A stretch of 64,000 nt of DNA from Oscheius onirici (Eukaryota > Nematoda > Chromadorea > Rhabditida > Rhabditidae), in assembly GCA_932521025.1 (NCBI GenBank), contig OW051471.1, positions 9,238,001 to 9,302,000 of the forward strand. The letters are read 5' to 3'. Each line of letters opens with the position of its first letter. The stretch's first letter is position 1. The notes under the pieces are model-generated. The model ran no database searches. It was not told the origin of the DNA and saw nothing but the letters and a program-made list of their open reading frames with translations. The position numbers were made by a program, and so were the translations under genes. This document shows positions 54,768 through 64,000 of the stretch, piece by piece.

Positions 54768-55618
54768 ATGGCTTATGATTGGTTAGTCAGCATCTACAAG
54801 TGGGTGCAATGGACTGTTCTATCTCTCGAGTTGGATTACGCCACCATGTCGCTCATGATGGGATACGACCCAGTTAACACCATCCTCTACTTCATTGTCT
54901 CACCCATAATTTTATTCTTTGGGGCCCTGCCGATTCTGACCCTGATAGTGTATCGTCTTCTTACAAAAGATTCCCTTCTGAACAACTTTCAAAAATGGAT
55001 CATAGTGCAATTTCTCTATTACTGGCGCTTTTGCTGTTGTACCAACAACTTGTCAGTATTCACTTTTTTTACATCAAAGAGTTTTTAGTCGGGTTTTTCC
55101 ATTCGTCCATTATCATACTACGAAGGATTGATATTTAATTGTGCTCTAGATTTGTCGCAGATTTTGCTTCATTTGAATGTCGTAGTCAGTCTATCCTTCT
55201 CAGTCTACTGGAAAAACATCTTTGTCAGGTAACTGCATTTGCTTCAAGGAATAAATTCTTGTAGGAATCTTGTGCAAGAAATTGTTCTTTACTTCTTAAT
55301 AATCGTTCACGAAGTATTCTATGTCAGTATGTCGTTTTATGTAGCTTGCATATTGGTGATGTACGGAATTGAATTGGCTGCTGCGTGGCGTGACTACTGC
55401 AAAGACTCCGTAAGTGTACAGTCTTATCGTAAAACATTACATCTCAGGTTTATTTCCAAGAAACTGCTGAACTGTCTTGGGTCATTTTCTCAATCATCGG
55501 AAATCTCTATTGCTACGTAATTTTGAAAAGAATGGACAAATCTTCTTACTCTTCAACTGTACTGAGAGGAATCAGAAAAATGGGCAAGGGTATGTTGCTA
55601 AAGGTAGATTATACTTAA
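54768..55618 (+). CDS. Multi-span membrane protein, unknown family
   Basis: ATG 54768. Exon 1 codes YDPVNTILYFIVSPIILFFG, LPILTLIVYRLLTKDSLL and FQKWIIVQFLYYW. A second exon (about 55088-55228) has LSYYEGLIFNCALDLSQILL and VVVSLSFSVYWKNIFV. A third has LVQEIVLYFLIIVHEVFYV and MSFYVACILVMYGIELAAAW. The fourth has ELSWVIFSIIGNLYCYVIL and ends after RKMGKGMLLKVDYT at TAA 55616-55618. This gives about four to six spans. Introns 3 and 4 (about 36-38 nt) join in phase; the first junction (about 55046-55087) is ambiguous by one base. It resembles nematode-specific membrane proteins, but I cannot assign a family. It ends 11 bp from the end of the next gene. Confidence 0.55.
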
Positions 55619-55629
55619 CATGGAATAGT

Positions 55630-57889
55630 TCATAACTTAAGGCTCTCTTTTCTTCTCCACTCCATAGCATCAAGTAGAGTTGCTCCTAGAGATTCTGTAT
55701 GATGCACAACTTCAGATAAAGGATGAATCATGTCGATATCTGGCTTCTGTAGATACCATGTAATGTATTCGTACATGTCATAGCTTGTGATTTGCTCATG
55801 CTGAAAAAGTAAGTACATTAATTGAGTTAGCACGTACCGGTGGATTACTGTATACTGTTTCTGGTTCGTCCCACCATTTGTTCGAATCACAATCGGACTC
55901 CAACTCCATTTCTTCGCAGTCTACAGAAAAGAATAATATCGGAAAAACCCGCCTACCTCCGATATTTATCACTTCGTCGAACCTGTTACCATCTCGGACG
56001 TTGCCAAGACTTATAAATTGATGTTGGCCCTCTTTTTTCCTAAACGATTTGTCTACTTTTTTGAATAAGCGTTTACCCAGCTATCTGTATGCACTTCATA
56101 AAGTTCCCTCTCTTCAAAAGGCGTTTCATATGGTTCATCGGAGTTACAGCGTGACAAGCTGTTTGTATTATTTTGTTCTGGTTCCACACTCGCATCAGAA
56201 TCGCTTTGCTCATATCCTTGCTCCTCGTCGTCCTCATAATCACTGGCGCCAGAGTTATGCCGTGGCCTATCCCAGTCATACGCCGTCGTAATGATGAGCC
56301 TGATAACATAAAATTTCAATTCACAATTCAGGTTCAAAATACCTTTCCTCGAAACTGTCTTCTTTGTCCGGTGTCATAAATGAGGCCAGAAATTTTCCTT
56401 TGTTCAATATACCGAAGTGTTCTCTTTGATAATAGTAACTTCGCAAAAACTTCTTGATGCTATCATCGCTATAAAATTGGTCCCAAACTGTTCGGTTAGA
56501 AAGTTCTGTTTCCTGTTCATCAAAAAGTTGGTCTAGTTCTTCACAGAATTTCTGAAAAACAATCACAAGAAAGTAATTTTTTTACCTTTTTGAACTCGCT
56601 GTTGTTTTCAAGAAATTCGACGATAGCAGGCTCCATTCCGATAATTTTTATAAAATTGATAATAATCTTTTTTCGGTTCCCATTGTTCTGCTGTAATTTT
56701 TTTTTCTAAAGTTTTGCAAATAACTTTTGTGGCAGCGAAACAGGCAGCTGGTATTTTCAAAATAATTTAATCGCAACACCATTTTTCCACCATAACACAA
56801 AACAGGATAACTAGGGAATGGTTAACTCACTAGTGTGTACAGAAGGAAATTGAAGGTTACTTCGGGATAAACCGCTGCCCAGTACACTACCAAACATATA
56901 TCCTTGTCAACAATTTCGTTTGTAGATAGAATTTTGAGAAGACTCACAAGTTCAACCAATGTTTCATACATTCCCCATAATCGAGTCTAAAACAATTTTG
57001 TAATATGTACTTGTGTGATAACTTGAAGCAGTCCTCGTTTCCGAATATTGCATTTCTCGAACTCTTCCTTAAAAAACTAATTACTGTCTGAACGTCTTTC
57101 ACCTTCAGTTCGCCGTAATTTCGAAGAAAAGTTATGTTTTTCTTTCCCTCCCGAACAAAAGAAGTAAACATCGCCTGAAAATAGAAATTAGATCGAACGC
57201 TTCTATAACAATTTACCTGTAAATGTTTATCAGCTGAAATGGTTCTTTGAGAGCAAACAGACTCTAGGAACAAAAGTAGATTGGCAAGTGTTTCCAAAGA
57301 TTCGCGAGGATTTGTCTCTGCTGAAGAGAAGTTTGACACCGAAACTTGAATTGTTTTTGAATTAAAAAGCGACTTACTTCAGCAATAATATTGGTACCAG
57401 CGAAATGCATAGCTTTTTCAAAAAAGGAGCCGCAGAGGCTCAGAAAACGAAAATGACGGCGTGCTTCATCAGAACGTTTATTTCCTTCTTTGGTTTTTTG
57501 TTCGTAGATTTGTGAAACTAAGCCAGTAATATCAGCATTCGGTATCTGAAAAAGAATATACCTCGTGCAAATGTATATATGTATAAATACACCTTTTTAA
57601 AAGTCGAAGAAGGTAAGTAATCCATTTTGAACAGACCGTTGATACAAGAAGTATCTTCCCGCAAAACAGTTAGCGTAGATGCAAAATTAGCTTCACTTGG
57701 TTCTCCCAAGAGAGGATTATCCATCTTTTTCCTTGCATTTTTTCTCGTTCGTGAAAAGGGTTTTTTCAAGTAGCCGCAATCGGTTGTCTTCTTGGTTACG
57801 ATGAGAACATATTCGCCAATTCTCATGTTTGAGTAATTCTGGTAGTGGCTAGCAACTCGAGCAAGAATAAGTCCTTTTGGCTCAGACAT
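55630..57889 (-). CDS. Large hydrophilic protein of unknown function
   Basis: ATG 57889 starts MSEPKGLILARVASHYQNYS. Exons run down to TGA 55630-55632. Middle exons are helix-rich and HEAT/armadillo-like in feel: ESLETLANLLLFLESVCSQR, AMFTSFVREGKKNITFLRN, KVKDVQTVISFLRKSSRNA, KDICLVVYWAAVYPEVTFN. Later comes FKKFCEELDQLFDEQETELS, then a disordered acidic tract (SGASDYEDDEEQGYEQSDSD) and the end HTESLGATLLDAMEWRRKES. No signal peptide or membrane span. Splice junctions are plausible but I did not verify every phase. No family is recognised; a scaffold or regulatory subunit would fit the shape. Confidence 0.5.
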
Positions 57890-58688
57890 TGCTGAAAGTG
57901 TTGAGGTTTAAATTTATGTTGTTTACAGAAATGACAAACTGAATTGCGCAACGCTATCGAGAAGGCAAGGATACACTCAGGTGAGAAAAACCACATTGAC
58001 GGTGAAAATATATAAAAATTCTGCACAGCGGAACGGAAAAGGGTTGTAGTGTTACCAGAAAATAACCAAAAGACAGAAACACTAAAACTGAAGGATTTAT
58101 GCAAAATTAGAAGAATATTAACACATCTCTTGCGTAAAATGCCATTTTCATCTAGTCAATCAAATAAATTTAGAAGTATGGTTTGTTTAAAAAATGAGAG
58201 CTCGTCCGTAACCCATTTAGTTTGCCGCGATACCGGAATAACACGGAAACGTAGGATACTCAGTCAAGTTTCCTGGTAGAGTATCCTACGTTTGCGTGTT
58301 ATAATGGTCTCGCAGCAAATTAAATGGGTTACGGACGAGCTCTGTTTTGAACAAACCATAAAATATTTCTTTGAAGAAAAGGAGCGAAAGCTATTAAGCA
58401 CGTTTGCAGCTTTGTCAAAGAATGAAATGTGCTTTCTTGCTGCAGCGGCGGCGGCATACCGAGACAGATGTTGTGCGATAGCGTGTATCGGAGGGAGGAG
58501 AGGACATAAGCCCGGCATTAGGTGATAAAAGTGAAAGGGCGCACTCTATTCTCTGTTAGAAGCATCTTGGAAACCAATTAGTACAGGATTCATTGCAGAG
58601 CCCAGCTTCATAGCCTGTTTTCACGGTGCTGTATTGGTCTTTCTTCCCCCTGCGCCGATTTTATGTGTTTTCTCCGTTTAAGTAATTT
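57890..58688. other. Intergenic region with a long hairpin
   Basis: Spacer between two minus-strand genes. It contains the foldback at 58178-58359 and a GCGGCGGCGGC run at about 58444. Confidence 0.5.
58178..58359. mobile_element. Long inverted repeat (foldback, arms about 82 bp)
   Basis: The left arm 58178-58261 and right arm 58279-58359 are about 85 percent identical as inverse copies, with a 17-nt spacer. The outer ends read ATGGTTTGTT ... AACAAACCAT. The best-matched part is AGAGCTCGTCCGTAACCCAT / ATGGGTTACGGACGAGCTCT, a perfect 20-bp match. Noncoding. It may be a MITE, or the source of a long hairpin RNA if transcribed. Confidence 0.8.
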
Positions 58689-61203
58689 TCACACAAAGTT
58701 ATCACTTGTGCAGTCTCCTTCTATGAAGTGTATGTCTCTTGGCAGATACGGTCCCTCCTCAATGTTCTTCATGTCAATCAGAAAGTTCTGGTCTAGGACC
58801 ATTCCTTTGTCGGTCACGTCAATTTTGACAATCTGCCCTCCTTCAGTGAGCAGTTCTGGATAAAACTGGGCATCCCACGCCTTGTAGATACCATTCGAAA
58901 CAAAGAGTCTCTTTCCATCTAGACTCAGCTGGATTAATGCTGGTCCTCCTCGGTAGTTCACTCCATGAATAATATTTGGATCTCCGAATTCGAATTGCTG
59001 AAAGATTCTTTAACCTAAAAAACGTATAAAACAAACATTCAAGCCAGGAAACGGAGTAGCAGGAAGAATTTCGCTTTCCGTAGTGAGTAGACCACCGATC
59101 GAGATCACTGACAGAGTGGAGACACGAAAAGGATCAGATATGTCGAAGCGCCAGATCTGAAAGTTTTTTAAGCTCTGATATGAGCCATGTTGCCTTCTAT
59201 AGAGAAGGCGGTTTCAAAATTGTATATCGACCTCTACATTTACAGGGTCGGAAGAATTAGATACCTCAAACTTGGGTAATTAAACCAACGCAGTGGTACT
59301 CTTTCGAATGATAAGGAGGGAGGGGAGAAGAGATTGTATGGCGAGGGCCGGTAACTCGTAAGCAGACAGAAAAGGTTTTATAGGTCTCGCCAAAATGACC
59401 TTCAAATTTTGGTTCTGGTTTTAGCAAACTTTTTGTCATATTATTCTTCCATTGTCATATACGGGTACAACACGCGATACTGTAACAAAAAAACCTGGTA
59501 AAAAAATCCGTGGTAAAACCCGTAAAAAGTGAAAAATAGTTTTTGCGGGCGGAACCAAATTTGAAGGTCATTTTGGTGAGACCTATATAGTTTCACTCGC
59601 TCGCTGAATCATTGGCAACGCTGACACTTCGGCTCGTTCTTTATGAAACCCGTGTTTTGGAAACCTCACTAACCCCAGTAACACAGTAATATTTTGAGGG
59701 TAACCTAACTCGCTGTTTTTTTGCACATGGCAGGCAAATTCGAACTTACGGCTCCATGAAGATAGCCACAAGTGAATAGAGATCTGTCGTCATAGGATAT
59801 CACAAGATCCGTCAACATTGCCGGAATCTCTCCAGACTCCCAGTTTTTGACCTGCATAAGTTATTCTTATTTTTGAAAATACATTTATAGTACCTGTACT
59901 GGTTGAACCTTGGCCACTTTATCAGCTATCCACTTTCCACTCAACGAATCCATGTATAGATGGAAAATGGAGGATCCGATAGCTGAGCAGACAAATGCGT
60001 GGTTGATTTCGGGGTTATGGACGAAGCGGACTGTCGTGGTCAGACAGCCATCAAAGCCGTCCAGCTCGATTGTTTGTAGTAGTTCATTTGGTGAGATTTT
60101 GAAGACATGAAGACAATTACCAAAGTTTTCCGACACGTTTTCCAAATCGCTTCCCGACAGACCCTTCAAAGGATTACATAGAGTTCAAAAAAAGGAAACT
60201 ACCTGTCTAAAGATGCGAGGGGCTGACCATTCTGTAGTTATCATAATGTTTCGTCTTGTTTGAAGTGCAAAATCTCCTCCAAAACCAGAGAAAGTATTTC
60301 GAGGAGTATTGTCTCGAAGGTTAAAAGTGTGTCTGTCCAATAACACAAAGTCTAGTTTGGCATATCCGTCTCTATCACCGAGGGTCTGGATAAAAATGTA
60401 GCCAAAAGTAAGTTTCAAATGTACCGAAATATGTACTGGTGCTCCTTTGATGGGAAGAGTTCTAACCGAATAGGGACAGCTGATATCTTTTTGAAGAAGG
60501 TCGTGTCCCTTGATAACCTAGAGATTTTTAATAGAAAAAGCTGTGAGAAGACAAAAACCTTAGCAACTCGTAGATTAGTACCATCTACAGAGACTATGTA
60601 GATTCGACTGGTGTTCATGCACGGGACCACGAGGTGAGTTCTTAGAGCCTGAAAGTTAGAGAAAACAGATTGGAAAGAGAGAAGCAGAGACTGAAAACAA
60701 GAGAAAAAATAAATAAGAAGAAGAAAAAGTCTGTACCCTTTCGAATCCAACACTGCTTCGGGTTGCTGCAGATCGAGTCCAGTTAATCCTTCCCGGCTCA
60801 TCTCCCCTTCCCAAGAAACACGAACCGACCATCTGTAAAGTAATTTTGAGACACATAAACACGCCTCAAACCTGCATATACGTTGGACTGTCTTTGTCAA
60901 AGTCAAACAATCCTAAACGATCACATTGGAGTCCGGAGACATGGGTCATGCAGAATATGGCTAGCTTTTCTGGGGGTGGCGTCTGAATGATCTAGTTCAG
61001 CCGATGAGAATTTTGAAAAACCTCAAGATTTTCAAAAGTGAAAGGCTTGACCGGGTCGTGAATCTGTTCCATGGGTCGTTTTTCAGGAAGAGAGACTGTA
61101 ACGGAACGAGCAGTGTGAACATGTTCGACCGATCGACTGTTACTCTGAAAGTGTTTTTGTTTAAAAAAATTTGTGAAGAATAACAAACCATGCATACACC
61201 CAT
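58689..61203 (-). CDS. Selenium-binding protein 1-like methanethiol oxidase
   Basis: SELENBP1 enzymes oxidise methanethiol to H2O2, formaldehyde and H2S. ATG 61203 gives MGVCMSNS, a candidate myristoylation site (Gly2, Ser6) with Cys4. The conserved series then runs: LGLFDFDKDSPTYMQ, RTHLVVPCMNTSRIYIVSVD, DLLQKDISCPYSVRTLPIKG, GYAKLDFVLLDRHTFNL, NIMITTEWSAPRIFRQ, GNCLHVFKISPNELLQTIEL, RFVHNPEINHAFVCSAIGSS, DLVISYDDRSLFTCGYLHGA, IWRFDISDPFRVSTLSV, QLSLDGKRLFVSNGIY, AWDAQFYPELLTEGG and the end GDCTSDNFV at TGA 58689. The beta-propeller order matches the family throughout. The segment after SPTYMQ is changed: instead of the Cys-Ser-Ser-Cys-Phe-Gly-Asp loop it reads VGSCFLGRGDE, so one of the two loop cysteines is missing. 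One intron holds a MITE (59383-59583). Confidence 0.85.
59383..59583. mobile_element. 201-bp MITE in an intron of the SELENBP1-like gene
   Basis: Terminal inverted repeats begin GGTCTCGCCAAAATGACCTT at 59383 and end with the complement of GGTCTCACCAAAATGACCTT at 59583, with about 28-35 bp matched. TATA flanks both sides (59379-59382 and 59584-59587), a target duplication of TA or TATA type. There is no coding content. It lies wholly in the intron between the HGA and IWRFDIS exons. Confidence 0.8.
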
Positions 61204-61939
61204 GAGGGGGCGATGTGGCAGTGTCAGACGGATAAGCGGCTCACAATCCGCCAGCCTCTTTAATCAGATCGGCGGAGCTGAAAGAATACTAATGCATGGT
61301 GTGGAACCAACCCCACTCTTTCAGTTTCAGATTGTTTTTCCTCTATTTCTTATTTTTATTATTTTTAACCTGCTGAAATTTCAGATTATGTGACTCAGTT
61401 TGATCAAAAGAAAAATATCAGTGGTCTAGATGTCATGGTTCAAAATACGCAACACTCATTAAACCCGTAAAGAGAAATTTATTACATCCCTACGAATAAC
61501 CTTTTGAATGGTTTTCAACAGCTCGATATAATGTGTCTTGATACTGCGGTACAGCTTAGACTCCAAGCGGCATAAAACCTAGAAACCGAAACTGATATTG
61601 TCTGCCCAAACACTTCCCTTATTTCTGGTTAGCTGTCGGTCTCACCAATTAATGACTCTCCCATCTCTTCGAACTGTTTTTCTAATGCTAACGAACTGGC
61701 CAACTTCCCCTCCGTACACACGCAATCCAAAACAGAGTGAAAGTAACCCGTTGAAGGCCACCGATCGGGTTGCCGGAAACTTTGGCAACATTATCAGACA
61801 AAGAAAAAAAGGGCATACGGTCTTCGTCAAACCACCTAACCTGAGAGCGTAACTGTCAGAAAACAAGATCAAGAACAAATTATGATTGATGTCTCTTTTA
61901 TGAAAGACGACTGTGTACACGAGATATGTGGTGAGCTTC
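61204..61939. other. Intergenic region, nothing supported
   Basis: Spacer of about 730 bp upstream of the SELENBP1-like gene and after the second collagen's stop. Frames here are extensions of the collagen antisense and are not genes. Confidence 0.5.
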
Positions 61940-62926
61940 TTAATATCCAGGAGCGGTACGAGGAGGAGGACAGTGGTCGCAAGCGCCCTTGTCTCCTTGA
62001 GCTCCGTCTTCTCCAGGGCTTCCGGGCTGACCGGGAGCTCCAGGCTGTCCATCGGATCCGGCATCTCCGGGAGGTCCCTGAGGTCCGGGCTGAGCTCCTT
62101 GTCCAGGGGCACCAGGCTGTCCATCGGGGCCAGGAGGTCCGGGAGGTCCGGGAGGTCCAGCGGGTCCAGCAGGGCCGGGAACGTCTTGGACCTGTCCGGG
62201 AGCTCCGGGCTGTCCAGCAGATCCAGGCTGTCCGTCGTTTCCAGCAGGTCCAGGGGGTCCGGGAGGTCCAGCAGGTCCGGGCTGGGCAGCTCCTCCGGGG
62301 GCTCCAGGAGCTCCGGGGTTTCCGTTGGGTCCCTTGGGTCCGGGGTTTCCAGCGGGGCCGGGAGGACCAGCGGGGCAGTCGAAGCAGAAATCGTCAGCAG
62401 AAGGCTGAGCATCGGGAGCGGCATCAGATCCAGGCTGGCCATCGTTACCGGGCTGTCCGTCGTTTCCGGGAGCTCCGTCCTGTCCGGGAGGTCCAGCAGG
62501 TCCAGCAGCTCCGGTTCCGCAAGAGCAGCAGCTTCCTCCCTGGGCGGCAGGAGCAGACTCGACGGGGGAATCGTATCCTTGACGAGCACGACGGTGCTTG
62601 CCAGTGGCAGCAGAACGACGGTGGGCGAGGTGAGCCTCACGCTTGATGCGTCCGAAAGCTCCGTGAGCAGACTCGTACTAAAGTTGACATTAGAATTGAA
62701 GAAAGTCTAGACTAACTCTCTTGTACTCATCCCAGAGACCGTCGGTTCTGTGCTGACAGAAGTCAACCTCAGCCTGGAGGGAAGACTGAACGTGCTGCAT
62801 GTAGTTGTAAAGCATGGGGACAGCGACGATGGCAGTCAGGGTGGCGACGGTGGAAATGGCAATTCCGAAGAAGGCCAACTTCCTCAGGCTCTCGGCCTCA
62901 CGGGTCTCGAATTTAGGATCGGACAT
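61940..62926 (-). CDS. Cuticle collagen
   Basis: Exons 62926-62717 and 62677-61940 give 315 residues. [20 protein letters not shown] opens the nematode cuticle collagen N-terminal domain, with helix [32 protein letters not shown] contains a basic cleavage-type site (RRAR) before the mature part. A Cys group [16 protein letters not shown] precedes Gly-X-Y blocks, with an interruption at [13 protein letters not shown]. The end is [15 protein letters not shown] with TAA 61940-61942, a C-terminus seen in one group of C. elegans cuticle collagens. It has a 39-nt coding intron, a 5' leader intron (62927-63020) and a TATA box (63072). Its C-terminus differs from the collagen at 34951-35936, so the two are from different subgroups. 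Confidence 0.93.
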
Positions 62927-63020
62927 CTGAAAGTCCACAGATTGTGATCGGGATAAAAGAGAAGGAAAGTGCATGTGAAACTGACAGTAAGACCAAATAG
63001 AGGCTGAACTGTTTGCTTAC
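62927..63020 (-). other. Leader (5' UTR) intron of the second collagen
   Basis: The minus strand reads CAAAG|GTAAGC at 63020 and ends TTTCAG|ATG at 62927, so the acceptor touches the start codon. The upstream exon begins between the TATA box and about 63040. This acceptor could also serve trans-splicing. Confidence 0.6.
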
Positions 63021-63071
63021 CTTTGCCGTGGGAGAAGGCAGATGTGATGTTGCGCTATGGCAGACACCCAG

Positions 63072-63078
63072 CTTTATA
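63072..63078 (-). promoter_or_regulatory. TATA box of the second collagen
   Basis: The minus strand reads ACTATAAAGC. It lies about 50 bp before the GTAAGC donor of the leader intron, leaving a short first exon. Confidence 0.6.
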
Positions 63079-64000
63079 GTGCCGCACTTGACGCCGTAAT
63101 AGTGTAAAAAAGCAGTGAAACTCGGCTTCTCCTTCTGCGACTGAAAAAGGAAACCTCATTGTTCTTGCCGCATCAACAGGTTTGTTTTGCGAGCGGAGAG
63201 GGGACATTGACAGGCCAGTGAATGATTTGTAAGGTTCGGGTAAGAAAAAGAGAGAAAGCGAGTGAAAGGACAAAAAACTGTTTAACGTAACATAAACGAC
63301 AGCCAGATCCGATCTTTTGCATGTTGTTCCAAGCCAAGGCTGGAGACTTGCGACTTCAATTCGTGAGGATCGAAGTTAGCAGACCATTTGGCACCGGAAG
63401 TGAAATTATTGTTTTTAGCTTCGGACAATCTCTTCCTTCCAACTAAATACTGTCAATCCAAGAGACGTGGAGAAAACAGTCTGATTAGAAGTATGAGCAG
63501 TAATTGCACTTGCACGAAATGTTTGTCACCGACCTCGAAAATGATCTCGACTAACTCGGAGTTTGCAATAGCTGCTCCACCACTAGTTATCGGTTGGGTA
63601 GGTCGTGGTAAAGAAACTATATAACTGTGAATCTACAAATTGATAACCTATCTATGATCGGTACTAATTCTGTTTCAAGTTTTTCACTCTTCACGACAAC
63701 AGTTATTCATGTTTCTTTTGACCACTGATCTCGGCTACTGGACAAGAGACGCGAAGCGCTTTGTTTTGCTTTTCTTTCAAGTTTTCTCCTCTGTGGTTGA
63801 TCATTGAAATAACGAACCGAACAATAGATAAAGTATCGCACTTTTTTTAACGTGCGGGTTTCAAAAACAAAATAAGAAAAGCATAAAATGAAAACAAACT
63901 TTCTTTTTTGTTTCTAGAACGTTAGTTCCACTTAAGGTGCCACTGTTTACCTCAGATCTGGCTCTTCAGTTCACTTTGGCTCATTTTCAGTTGTATGTTT
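63079..64000. other. Upstream region of the second collagen
   Basis: About 920 bp to the window edge. Open frames at 63055-63273 (minus) and 63388-63624 (plus) have no motif or splice support. Confidence 0.45.

Noticed and set aside
61642-62710. Frames of 332, 254 and 265 codons across the second collagen
   Set aside because: Out-of-frame or antisense shadows of the Gly-X-Y repeat, with low-complexity Leu/Asp, Arg/Glu or Ser/Arg content.
1-64000. CRISPR arrays, bacterial operons, rRNA genes, integrated virus or reverse-transcriptase genes
   Set aside because: No regularly spaced direct repeats, no rRNA-like blocks and no RT or integrase motifs were seen; spliced genes throughout show a eukaryote.

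Overview
This is a nematode nuclear genome window. The signs are two cuticle collagens with the nematode N-terminal domain, chemoreceptors of the nematode-only Srh and Srx types, nematode-type globins and C-type lectins, mostly very short introns (about 34-50 nt) with TTTCAG acceptors, and nested genes. The species cannot be named from sequence alone. I joined exons by hand from splice signals and reading phase, so internal boundaries are models.

Layout. 0-5 kb: a broken M13 (neprilysin-like) peptidase, an Srh-type receptor, and a secreted repeat protein built on a DPNYQTLAG unit. 6-11.3 kb: an Srx receptor, then an ABCD-type ABC half-transporter whose largest intron holds two tiny secreted LysM-like genes on the other strand. 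12.3-16.4 kb: a tandem pair of C-type lectins plus a promoter remnant; one lectin has a 959-bp terminal-inverted-repeat element in its last intron. 16.7-20.2 kb: a small unknown gene, a VMO-I-like gene cut by a tRNA-derived SINE with an 11-bp target duplication, and two more LysM-like genes. 20.8-23.8 kb: a four-helix membrane protein and a TMEM144-like transporter, tail to tail. 25-34.3 kb: five plus-strand genes in a row (coiled coil, glycine-rich, EEP phosphodiesterase, coiled coil, bZIP-like), the last with a nested antisense membrane gene. 35-42 kb: a collagen and two related globins. 42-54.7 kb: gene-poor, repeat-bearing DNA with a small basic protein and a neuropeptide-type GPCR. 54.8-63 kb: a membrane protein, a large cytosolic protein, a SELENBP1-like methanethiol oxidase and a second collagen.

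Themes. Many genes are secreted or membrane proteins of the kind that expand in nematodes (lectins, LysM peptides, chemoreceptors, collagens). Mobile DNA is frequent and catchable in the act: a SINE with target duplication, a TIR element with ATAC duplication, a 201-bp MITE with TATA duplication, and two long foldbacks. Several genes differ from an intact frame by one or a few bases; some are clearly decaying (M13, VMO-I), while others (one LysM gene, one ABC junction) could equally be assembly errors in short base runs.
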